Shown here: piece after piece, positions 37,120-47,598 of the stretch
Position numbering within the stretch: position 1 is the stretch's first letter
Layout of the letters: each line of letters begins with the position of its first letter
Assembly: GCA_033065855.1 (NCBI GenBank)
Contig: JAVXUO010000239.1
Span: 124,001-188,000 of the forward strand
Source: Escallonia rubra
Lineage: Eukaryota; Streptophyta; Magnoliopsida; Escalloniales; Escalloniaceae
DNA length: 64,000 nucleotides
Direction: 5' to 3'
Translations under genes and position numbers: made by a program
The notes under the pieces: model-generated
Seen by the model: only the letters and a program-made list of their open reading frames with translations
What the model was told of the DNA's origin: nothing
The model's database searches: none

Positions 37120-37345
37120 TCTCGTTGTCGCCTACAGTGGGTTCTTGGCCGGTGGAGTCCTCGCCTCGCCGTCGTCACTTGCCGGTCACTAATACTTCCA
37201 GATTTGAACAGAAGAAGACTTCCTCGTCCTCATCGGTCCACCCGCTGTCCCCTTCCAAGGCTTCACTTCGGCCACTCGTTTCAGATCTGAGCTCCTCAAC
37301 AGAAAGAGTCGACTGAATAAGGTGGTGTCTGCCGTAGAGGGTGGT
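37120..37345. repeat. Segment shared with the CACTA element at 56.3-56.5 kb
   Basis: About 200 bp here match 56318-56525 in order: TTCTTGGCCGGTGGAGTCCT, CCTCGCCGTCGTCA, GAACAGAAGAAGAC, then TTCGGCCACT / TCCGGCCACT, then GAGAGTCGACTG / GAAAGAGTCGACTG. Similarity is roughly 80% or more by eye. Both copies lie close to the right end of their transposon. Confidence 0.85.
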
Positions 37346-38252
37346 GTCTGTCGCCGGACCTGAGTGGAACACAATTTTTTCCAGAAGTTGAGGGGGTACA
37401 TTAGCCCCCCCTCGTACAAGCATAGCTCCGCTACTGACCAGAATCGATCGTAAGTAAGTCTAGAGAACCTGTCCCTGCCCCGATCTGCCCCGCCCTTCCC
37501 TAAAATTACTGATCTAATATTTTTTTCTAAAACTTTTCATTTTGTTGATTGGACTTCATCGTATAGTATCAACTAGCAACGAAAAAAGTGCTCAGCCTGT
37601 CAAGGGCTATGCTAAAAGCCAAAGTTTCAACCATCTTTACATGATTTCATGATGGAACTCTTGATCCATTATACTTTACTTGGTAAACTGCACTGACTAT
37701 AGATTAAAATCTTCAGCACGCGCAATCAAACTGACTATGGTCGCCAATCAACTCCAAAGAGGGATGCTGACGGTGGGCGGTGGTCGCCGAGGTGGAGATT
37801 ATTGCCGATGGTGCGGGCGAGATGGAGAAAAGAAGGCAACGCTGGTAGGCCTGCCGAAAGAATCGCCAATCAACTCTAGAGGTGGATGACGACGGTGGAC
37901 GGTGGTCATCAAGGTGGATGTGGAATTCGATGTGGAGGTGGAGAGGGATATGGAGAAAAAAGGAGGCAACGGTGTGTCAGTTGGCGGAGAGAAAAGAAAT
38001 AAATTTTAAGGCTAGGAGAGGAAGTATATATATCTATGGTTGGACAGTTGAGATTGGCGGATGCATATGGTAAGGATATCGGGGTGGGTTGGACAGAACA
38101 TCATACCCGACCTTAACCCGCTGTGAATTTTTAAAAATATTACCATACCCCCCCCCCCCCCCCCGCCCATAAAACCAGTCAAAGTAAAAAAAATCCACTC
38201 CTAACGGGACGGGGTAGAGATCCGCCGGATGCGGATCTAATTGCCATCCATA

Positions 38253-38345
38253 ATCCTCTCTGATTACTCTGGCTTTTCATCTTTCCGATCCACTTTTAAA
38301 AGATGATATATCGTGGCTATTCTATGGCCTCAGATTTAGTTAGTT
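38253..38345 (+). repeat. Duplication unit C, right remnant
   Basis: It continues the block interrupted at 33066: ATTACTCTGGCTTTTCATCT, then GATGATATATCGTGGCTATT, GGCCTC(A/G)GATTTAGT, matching unit A at about 22950-23045. It then stops, and unit B begins about 90 bp further on. Confidence 0.8.
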
Positions 38346-40704
38346 TTTGTTAAAATGAAAAAACAAAACTTAGGTTCCCCCCCCCCAAAAAAAAGTTAAA
38401 ATAAAGAAGATGATAGAGTTAAAATAAAGAAGATGATATTCTAGCTTAACTTTTCACTGTTTGAGCTGCAGACTCGACGCTAAAGACTTTTAAACTGTCG
38501 CTAAATAGCCACATTAATCACAAAAATAAAACTCAAATGATTAAAGTGAAATTTAAATACCAATTTTCACGTCTTGTCCTTATAGTATATTCTGTGCCCA
38601 CCCTAAAAGTAAGCCCTAAATACAACTGTACCCAGGGAAGAAAAATATGTGAAATTCAGTCACACATAAAGCATAAGTCGACGGGAATGATAAAATGATT
38701 TTGTGTTGGATGAGGGGGTGTGACTTTTGGGTTTAATCTAAGGAATCAGGAATGAAGAATATCTTTGCTTTCTTTTAATTATGGATTGCAGGGAGAGACT
38801 GCGATCAAACACGTGCATCACGAGGGAAATGAGTCTCTGGCAAAGATCCTCTCTAATGACTCTGACTTTTCATCTTTCCCAGCAGAGATGACTGACTCCA
38901 CCATAAAAAGCTGATATTGTGGCTAATTTTTGAAAGGTAAATAAAACTTACGTCCTTTTTCGTTGGTTCCGAGAAAAAAGTTGAAATGTTTAGGTTGCTT
39001 CATAATTTGTGAAGGTAGATTTAAAAGGTCAAAGTTTGGTGAATACTTATTCTCGTTAAAGAATTATGAGTTAAATGAAGAAAAGTCAATAATGATGATA
39101 GACAGACGTTAAGTAACTCCGACCGATTCATAATATTCTCCACCATGATGTCGTTGTTTTTCACTTGCTTTTGATTTGCATGATCCAAGAAGAATTTTTC
39201 GATTTCAACGCTTGATAGAGAGATTTCATGAATGGCAAATGTGGGTATGGTATCTCGTGCCATCTACTAACTATTGATCCTTATATTCAAAGTTTGATGG
39301 CATCGAATTTGACTCGAGACTAAAGAAAAAATTCAATGGCCATTTGCACCCATGATTCCTTCTTTTCTGCAATCATCGGAATATATCTTATTTACAACTC
39401 CAAGGAACTTAACATAACCTATTGAAGCCAAGAGTGAGGCGCATTCAAAGTGACGTCGTTGTGGTTCAACGTTTTAGCAACGACCTCATGCCTGATAATA
39501 ACAAGAAAATTAGTATCATTGTTTTTGCATTTTGCGAATGACCACAGATTAGTTTCACCCTTATTTACTTCGAATTCGGTTATTTCCATCGATCTACCTC
39601 AGGCATCTAGCTCATCTCAGTTTCCTATGGAAATATCAAAATTATTAATTAAGTTAAAACTGTGCATCATGATAAACAGGCATTGTGATCAGCTGACCAC
39701 AGGGAGAGAGAGATAAACAAGCATTGTGATTAATTAAGTTAAAACTGTGCATCATGTTAACTTGTGAACCTTGCGATACTCTAACAAGGGTATGTGATCA
39801 TCATGCTCAAATTCCTTCTCTTCTTCTTGTTTTGGACGGCGGGGCGGTTCCTTTGCCTCCCTGCATTGAATTGATTCTTGAAGCCCGAGAAACAGCTTCA
39901 GACGTGTCTATGGGGGTTGAAGTGTGGAAGCATTGAAGAAGTTTTTAGTGTAGACAAAAGATACGCAAAGGCATGCACCAAAAACGTGAAGAACGTAAGA
40001 AGGAGAATATTGTGGAAAACGTGGGGAGATTCTGAGATTGATTCAAGTCGGCAAAGCTACATCAACTACTGCCAGCATACACGGCCCGGTGGTCCTCAGT
40101 GTTGACACCTTCGCCTACTTCCCACGCGGTGGTTTGGGACACGGTTGTCTATTCACTATCATAGTATCATGTCCTTCACTCTCGCTGCAACACTCAAACC
40201 TTGACAAAACCAGACCCAGTTCGTGAAGTACAAAATCCTAACGTATTTGGTCTGTTTCCAGCATTTTTCACATGATTATTATTGTTATTACTCCTACGGA
40301 AACTTCATCAATCATATGCTATTGCCTTAGGTTAGGGTCTATAATTTTCGACGGAATAAAAGAAAGAAAACAAATAAGACCCTTCATTTCTATGTAAATT
40401 TTAGGCCTAACAAATTAACTTTCTTCAATGCCAATAATATGTGAATCGTTCAAGCTATTTGCAATATATAAAAGTGAATTAGAATTAGAATCATGCATAA
40501 TACTTTTAATTGATCGCCACCATCACAACTTTCTCTTTAAGAAATATCTCGAGTTCTTAGCACTAAGAAAGTGGTCAAGTTATTATTCTTTAAGGGCCTC
40601 GTACTTCTTAGGATGGAAGCGAGGGACCAAATTGAACAAAATGTGAAACACGCGGTTAAATTTGTTTGTGGAATGTGTTCAACTCTTTGCCCTAGCTATA
40701 TGCA

Positions 40705-40712
40705 TATATAAG
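40705..40712 (+). promoter_or_regulatory. TATA box of methyltransferase gene B
   Basis: TATATAAG lies 111 bp upstream of the ATG. The leader is longer than in copy A because of extra CA-rich sequence between 40764 and 40806. Confidence 0.65.
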
Positions 40713-40815
40713 TGCAACCATTCTCATTGCATTTCCTTAGAAGAGCTTTTGTCTGGGAAAAACACGCACACATAAAAACATACACAGAGAAACACACACA
40801 CACACAGAGACAGAG

Positions 40816-43800
40816 ATGGAAGTCATGCAAGTTCTGCACATGAACAAAGGAGAAGGAGAGACTAGTTATGCACAAAACTCAACCGTACAGGTTAGCCTTG
40901 CAAAACACCCATTTTCTTCTTTTGGCTCTCTCAAGTTAGATACTTGAGAAACTCCTTACCATCTTCTGTATAAATTAGTCATTTGCATTGCATTTTCTAT
41001 GTAAACAAACAAGTTATATTTCAGCTCATCATCATCTTGTAATGACAGGTTACGCATTTTATACACGCCCATCTATCTGTCACAGTAATCCCTTGTAGTG
41101 CACATCAATTGGTCAACCCTAGCATATTTACAATTAACTTTTATAGTGTTATTTATAGATATTTTATTGGCAGAGAAATATAATGACTCTGGCGAATTCA
41201 TTTATTGAAGAAGCACTGGTAGTACTTTTATGCAACAACAATTACCCTGAAAGCATGGGCATTGCAGATCTTGGTTGCTCATCCGGCCCCAACACCTTGA
41301 TGCTGGTCTCGGAGGTGATAGGCGCCATATGCGCCGTCAGCCGCCAAATGGACCGCCTGATGCCGGAGTTAAGAGTGTCCTTGAATGATCTTCCCGGTAA
41401 CGACTTCAACAACATTTTTGTGTCCTTACCGGCGTTCTATAACAAACTGAAGGAAGAGAAATTGGGCAGCGGATTCGACCAGTGTTTTATATCCGGTGTG
41501 CCGGGTTCTTTCTATGGCAGGCTGTTTCCTAGGAGAAGCCTTCACTTTGTGCACTCTTCTTCCAGTCTCCATTGGCTTTCTCAGGTTTGTTTTCCAAAGG
41601 ACAACACCCCATGCATTATCTTGGGGTGTTTCTATCATTTTTGCTTGCCATAATTTCATGAGAATAGCACCAAATTTTTGTGGTGTTCGTAGTCGGGTCA
41701 TTTACATACTCCAATTAGATGTTAAATTTAGACCATACTTTGTGATGTTCATATCACGAGGATAATACCTAAAATTGTTACACATCTAGGAAATAGATGA
41801 ACTGAGTTTGAATTAACCGTTGTCCTGTATAAACTCGTTGCCTATTTCACAATAACATCTAATTAATTTTTAGATAATGTTTCTCTTTAAGAGTCACTTT
41901 ATCCCATGTAAGTTCAATAACGCTCGCTGAATGGATCATGCCAACCGCTTTTGACATTTTAAAGTTCCATTCATTTGCAAGTTCAGGCTTTGGAATCTGG
42001 AGTTTTTGCCCTAAATAACACACTTTTAATACTTAATTACTTATTTATCCCATTTTGAACCTTATTTACCTATCTTCCACACTTTTGAAAATCATGGTTC
42101 CAAACAGAGATTTTAAGGAAGAAAACGTGGTTTGAAAGTATGTTTTCTTCCTTGAAATCTCTATTTGGAGCCACGATTTTCAAAAGTATGGTAGATAGGT
42201 AAATACAGTTCAAAATATATTATTGAAAACATGAAACTACGTTTTCTTCCTTGAAATCTCTGTTTGGAATCACGGTTTCCAAAAGTGTGGTAGATACGTA
42301 AATAAGGTTCAAATTTGGGTAAATAAGTAATTAAGTATTAAAAGTGTGTTATTTAGGAAAAAAAAACTCTTAGAATTTATTGTACAAAGTGCAGAAGATA
42401 TTGCCGTATATGTACGATCCGTTAAAAGTAGAAACAAGTGCCACTAATTTATTCTGTCTATCGCCACTAATTTATAGCCACAAACTAACTCGTATGTTGA
42501 TGGTGATTTGTATACCACCAGACATGAATTACTTTTACGTCTTAGTCATGCCAAAAGCAAGATGTACTCTTGTCAGTACAACGTATGTACCAATAGTTGC
42601 AATGAAAATGTTTTGAAGTGCCACTAAAGGCATTTGCCGATAACTTATGCTCCTAAGAAAGAAATGTTGCACTAAATTTTGCTACAACCAAAGGTTTTCC
42701 ACAAAGGGTTTTAAATGTTTTACAGACAGGGTAGATTTGCAAAGACTGAAGTGAGTGACCTGAAAATTTGCTACATTAGTTAGTATACATAAAACTGGAG
42801 AAAATATAAGTACAACAGTAATAAATGTGACATGATGTAATGGATTGCTGTGATACAACGAGATCAAGAAATTTCTAGACAAAGTCAAAATTTTGTAATT
42901 CTCTCATCTCGTCGGTTTGCTACACTGTTTTACAACTATCACCGTCAAATTTAAGTTTACTTCTTTCGAGATGTTAATAAAACACGAAAAGTAGTTCCTT
43001 ACTTCGGTTAATAAGCAAATGCATTACTTTTTTTGGTGCAAAGCAAATGCATTACTAACATCAAATATATGTACGCATGTCTTTACAGGTTCCACCTGCT
43101 TTAGACAGCAAGGCTGGCGTAACACTAAACAAAGGGAAGATCTACATATCTAAGACGAGTCCGGTATCAGTTTTGGAGGCGTACCTGGTGCAGTTCCAGA
43201 AGGATTTTTCGTTGTTTCTCAGGTCGCGCTCGGAAGAAATGGTCCCTGGAGGAAGCATGGTCTTATCATTCATGGGCAGGATATCTGCAGACCCCTCAGA
43301 TGAGAAGAGTTGCCACCAATGGGAACTTTTATCACACGCTCTAATGAGCATGGTTTCAGAGGTACACCACTAGTATCTGAATGAATTTGGTCTTTGCTCT
43401 TAACCAGTTTCATCCAGCTGCAAAGCCCTAGAAACAGTAGACTTCCTCACTTAACGAGTTTGATCTACACGATTAAGTTTAACAAACGTCGATGATTGCA
43501 GGGCTTTGTTCAAGAAGAAAAAATAGATTCCTTCAATTCACCCTACTACGCACCGTGCCCTGAAGAGCTTGAATCTGAGATAATGAAAGAAGGGTCATTC
43601 ACGGTGGACCGTCTGAAAACAATTGAGGTTGATTGGGATGCAGGCTTCTCGAAAAGTCATGAGGCTCAGAACTGTACGAAGTCGGAAACCCTAACAAGTG
43701 GGCAACGAGTGGCCAAGACAATAAGAGCCGTGGTAGAGTCCATGCTCGAAAGTCACTTTGGCAAAGAGATCATGGATGAGTTGTTCAGAAGATACACTCT

Positions 43801-43876
43801 GCTCGTTGATGATTACTTTTCCAAGGCTAGACCCAAGTACGTTAACTTGGTTATCTCTATAACTAAAAAGGGATAA
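40816..43876 (+). CDS. SABATH methyltransferase B, jasmonate O-methyltransferase-like, four exons
   Basis: Exons: 40816-40890, 41174-41584, 43089-43361, 43502-43876; phase 0 throughout, GT-AG, 377 residues. Exon 1 encodes the same 25 residues as copy [19 protein letters not shown] and [10 protein letters not shown] are intact, as are [10 protein letters not shown] and [12 protein letters not shown], so nothing suggests loss of activity. By my reading it differs from copy A at about two dozen residues plus one missing Arg (GRISADP against GRRISEDP). Nine of the changes lie in the first half of exon 4. Intron 2 contains a MITE. Substrate prediction is as for copy A; the exon 4 region helps close the substrate pocket in this family, so small differences in preference are possible. 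Confidence 0.92.
41999..42369. mobile_element. Palindromic MITE (Mutator-type) in intron 2 of gene B
   Basis: A 371-bp element with long inverted arms: CCTAAATAACACACTTTTAA on the left is matched by its complement at 42316-42357 on the right, and an inner pair around CGTGGTTT/GAAATCTC also folds. Flanks TTGGAATCT (41990-41998) and TTAGAATTT (42370-42378) match at 7 of 9 positions, fitting a 9-bp Mutator-type target duplication. It is absent from intron 2 of copy A. Confidence 0.75.
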
Positions 43877-44448
43877 ATGTAGCTTTACTAATTCGTATAT
43901 GTTGATGTATCAAACATAATTATCTAGCGGCTGAACTCCACCTCGACGGAAATCAGCTATACGTTCTTAGAGATGTTATGAGTCTTCCTAGCTATGTCAT
44001 GTAGCCTTCTCGAGCTTTCTGCCCAAATTTTATTTTTATGAGACCAAGAAAGTAATAGATTGTGCTTTTTATCTGCTAATTGTGAGTATCCAACTCAAAC
44101 GCATGCTCAAAAGTATGAGAAGTCTACCATGTATGGTGGATGTGAGACTTGACGGTATTAGTAATGGAACAATCAATTGGCTTCAAACCTTTTGAATAAC
44201 AAGTACAATTTACTGGCTAGTATAAGGCGCGGCCTAGCTAGGTCGCTCTCTTTGAGACGGTTCGTGTCTCAACGATATATAGTATCGATGCAGTGGATCT
44301 TAGCAAGCACGCCTGTAACTTCTCTCGATTTGTATTACTAGAAAAGTGAAAACTCCATGCAATACTTTTCTTTGCTTATAACTTTACTAAGATTATATGA
44401 CCAAAAATAAATGACACCAGTTTGTCAAAATTTAAAAGGAAATATATC

Positions 44449-45285
44449 TTTTCATGAGAATGATCACACTAGCTAGTGTATAAAAATATATAAATAATAT
44501 GTTTTGAGGGATGCTCACCCATAAGCTGAGAACAAAAAGGAACAATTTTCTATTGTAGCCAAAATAACCTAAAGAACATCGTTTTGGAACTACACACAAT
44601 TGGTGGGATTATGAAATGTGGTTTCAAATTTAATCATCTTATAAAAAAGACTATATGGCAAGTCATTGTCTAAAACAACACTTACTTAAAGAACATGGTT
44701 TGCAGTTACGCTTTTTTGAGAACCGTTTCTAAAACCATCACGTATCGGTAAATAAGTTTTAAAAGTGATACATATAAGTAGATGAGTTCTTGAACTACAA
44801 TTTTATTTTTTAGGTTAAAAACCAAAGTTTTGGGCTCCGTTTAGGGACCTCGAGCTGACTTGGAAAATGAGTGATAATAATGGGCTTTGGAAAAAGCCCG
44901 ACCAGAAGTTCGGTTTTCACTTAATGGCTTTACCTAATTTTCTTGGACTCGAAAGTTAGATCGGTATTATAATGGGCCCTTTTCAACCACATGAGCCCTC
45001 ACACAAAAAGAGCTTTAACTTGATGATGGTGGGTTACCACCAAGCGCGTAGATCAGCTGGTAAGGGATTGTCCTAACTTAACTAGAGATCTCGATTTTGA
45101 GTCTTGAGAATGCAGCTGCGTTAAAACTTGGTAAGGAGAGCTTTGCCGCCCATGTGGTCATACCTGGCTTGGAGGTGTGAAAAATCTAATCACACTTTCT
45201 GTACCAAAAAGGTAACTGTAGCCGGAAGGTAACCTATTGTGCCGAAAGGAACGGAAACATTTTGGTTGTTCCTTGGGTTGTAAGA
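44449..45285. other. Intergenic, no gene seen
   Basis: 3' flank beyond unit B. No coding signature. It contains TTAGGTAAATAAGTT-like words that recall the MITE at 41999 but without paired ends. Confidence 0.45.
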
Positions 45286-45504
45286 AAAAATAGGTGCAAC
45301 CTCTTATATACTGACAATCAGTAATCACTTTCTTAACTGTATTTTTTTAACGTCGCTACATTAAAGTCACTAAAGACATTTACTAACACTTTCAATAACG
45401 ACTCTTAACAGTATTTTTTTAGCGTCACTGAATTAAGATCACCAAAAATATATAACGGTCATTTATTGTCACTATAAGAAAGTTGTAGCTGCTTTCGTAC
45501 AACC
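45286..45504. mobile_element. MITE, family M (copy 3, best-preserved ends)
   Basis: The ends are GGTTGTAAGAAAAAATAGG (left) and AGGTTGTACGAAAGCAGC (right, reverse complement). The internal order is the same as in copies 1 and 2: GACAATCAGTAATCAC, CTTAACAGTATTTTTTTAGC, CGGTCATTTATTGTCACTAT. Length is 219 bp. Confidence 0.7.
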
Positions 45505-47477
45505 TAAATGACAAAAAAAAAAATTTACAAAGAAAATTCCGCAACAGAGGGGCCGAGGGTAGTCGACTCAGAACACTCATGTGCATCAATATGTTATTGC
45601 ACATTACACAGAAAGTAATTAACAGCACAAAGAAGTGCCCGTAGCATATTGTTTCTCGCATTGGTTAAGAATAAACGGTAACCCTGCTTCTTAATTTTAC
45701 TGAAGCTTAATCATTTTTATGAGTATACATTTGAATTGGACATCAGATTTTAACATCATGGTCAAAAGTAAGGCAACGTATTCGCCGTGGTTAGACCAAG
45801 TTTTTTATTGATTAAAAGCCTTAGAAGTGGGCGCTTCTTTCCAGTTTAAAAAGTGGTTGCCCCATCAGTGTAATGCCTTCGGATATTAGTCGTACACGTT
45901 TGAGAACAAAGACACGAGAATGGTTTCTTTTACACAAACTACAAGCGGAAAGGCAATGCATTTTCTTGATTAGATTAATGGGTGGTTAAAGTTGGTGTTA
46001 GGAGGGGCTTTACCTTTTGTTGTGAACCCCTTTAGAATGTCTAAGTGCAGTTAAATAGTGTGGATATGTAGAATTATTATGAGAGGTATGGATAAGATTA
46101 GGCAAACGTCAAGGTTAGAAAAAAGCAAATCCAATGCCAGATCTCTTTTAGCGTGTGTGACTAAAATTAATCTTATTGTGTTTGGTAAATAAATATGATT
46201 ATGTTTGTTTGTGAATATGTCCTTGGACTTTAGGGGCTAACTTGCAAATTGGTTGTAGTGCGCGAGCGTGTCAGGTGTTAACTGATGATACATAAATACA
46301 ATTCTGAAATAAATTAAACAGTCTGATGTTTGTGTGAGTGTGCTTCTCTGACTTTTTTTTTTTTTCAAATTACATTTCCATTTAAAAGTGTTTGAGGTTA
46401 AGATCGCTAGAGCCATTGAAAAATAAAACGCACAATGAGTTGTCTAGCAACAAGGGGAAAAGAACACTACATGATTGCTAGAGCCATTTCGATTAAAAAA
46501 AGCATTTAAAACCGTGAACATAGAATTATCACTAATACCATATTTATCCATAAATTGTTAACACATGTCACTAAAAAAAAATTATGCAAAGTTTTTACTA
46601 TCGGAAAGAAGGGTCGAACAAAATGAATTTTCTTAAAAAATAGGCCGGCAATAACAAGTAGGGATATCAATTATGACCGGAAACAATGGAGGAGCCATGC
46701 AGTTTGGCAGTCAGAATGTCAAACAAGGGAAACAATGGTTTCTTCTTCTTTTGTTGGTCCCATCACCAATTCCTTTTCCAATATATTATAGCCAATGTCC
46801 CCCCAACCACACCACATAATACCAGAATTAATGAGAAAACTCATTTTTTTATGTATTTATTTATAATTATTTTGTAGGGCCTCCATGACTTTTATTCATC
46901 GTGTAGTTCCCATTTTCAATTAAATAAAACCCAGTCTCATTTGTGGTGTCTTTCTTTTGATTCTTCTATTTGTTTGGTTTCCCTGGTCTTTGCTATAATG
47001 ACTTTCGTGCTAAGTAATGCCCATTCATAAGGATCAAAATGCCAGTTGAGTAGCATTATTTGCCCTGCATTTCTGGTTCTTCAATTATTCTCACACTCAA
47101 TTGGCAGCATAATATGGGTCTTGGTTGACAAACCACATTCTGTTCTGAGGTGCAAATTATATCTCAATGCACAACACCAAATCACCAATAGTGGTACATA
47201 CAAGCTGCCAACTAGTCTAGAATAGCTATTTCAATTGACGGTGATACTATTTCTAGATCTTTTTGTGTTCGTACGTGGTCTCACTTTTTGGTAATTTTTT
47301 GCTTTTGTTGAAGGGAGGGAATTAGCAATTTGGTATAAATTCATTTAAACAATTCCGAGGAAAATACGGAAGAACAACTTCAACATTATAACGTAAGAAA
47401 AAACTTTGTTTGCAATTGTATAAAGAACCTGCATATATAACGATAAATGATGGTAACTAGATATGCCTGATATTAAT
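45505..47477. other. Intergenic, no gene seen
   Basis: AT-rich DNA with short homopolymers. No open frame with recognisable features on either strand. Confidence 0.5.
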
Positions 47478-47598
47478 AAAGTGCTACTAGAAATTATTGC
47501 TAAAAAATCTATAAAAAAAAATTGCTAAGTGACGACGATCAGTGACCACTATATGGAGGGTACGGTTTGTAGACTATTTTTCCTACCGAGATTGCAGC
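47478..47598. mobile_element. MITE, family M (copy 4, partial)
   Basis: Only the right part is clear: GATCAGTGACCACTATATGG to TTGTAGAC and TTTTTCCTACC, matching the right arm of copies 1 and 2. Confidence 0.4.

Larger units (their letters stand above)
33182..37436. mobile_element. Inner hAT element (4.3 kb) carrying host gene fragments
   Basis: The ends are CAGCGGCGGAGCC (left) and CAGTAGCGGAGC (right, reverse complement). The target duplication is ACCATAAT (33174-33181) and ACCAGAAT (37437-37444), 7 of 8 matching. It is inserted in the outer hAT's left part. Contents in order: AT-rich left arm; a gene fragment resembling NAGLU exon 1 (33735-33950); GC-rich stretches with GGCCTTGGCC-type repeats (34260-34680); two minisatellites (34961-35300, 35361-35680); a promoter-like stretch with CCTATAAATAG near 36245; a ZAT-like antisense fragment (36684-36893); and a segment shared with the CACTA at 53603-56779 (37120-37345). 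No transposase. Confidence 0.85.
33067..38252. mobile_element. Outer hAT element, host to a second hAT
   Basis: The ends are TAGGAATGGCAAT (left) and TATGGATGGCAAT (right, reverse complement). An exact 8-bp target duplication ATCCTCTC is present at 33059-33066 and 38253-38260. The uninterrupted homologous site survives in units A and B, showing that this is an insertion. Without the nested element, about 0.93 kb remain: 33067-33181 and 37437-38252. That remnant includes two diverged G-rich repeats of about 115 bp (37740-37960, built on CGCCAATCAACTC and GACGGTGG) and a C-run near 38150. No transposase. Confidence 0.88.
38435..44448 (+). repeat. Tandem duplication unit B (contains methyltransferase gene B)
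   Basis: This 6.0-kb block is collinear with unit A at 22464-28620 and in the same orientation; the two unit starts are about 16 kb apart because of the transposons between them. Its own extra insertion is the 371-bp MITE in intron 2. Confidence 0.9.

Noticed and set aside
25044-43876. A biosynthetic gene cluster built around the methyltransferases
   Set aside because: Only the duplicated methyltransferase genes are present; no other pathway enzyme lies nearby, and the rest of the interval is transposon DNA.
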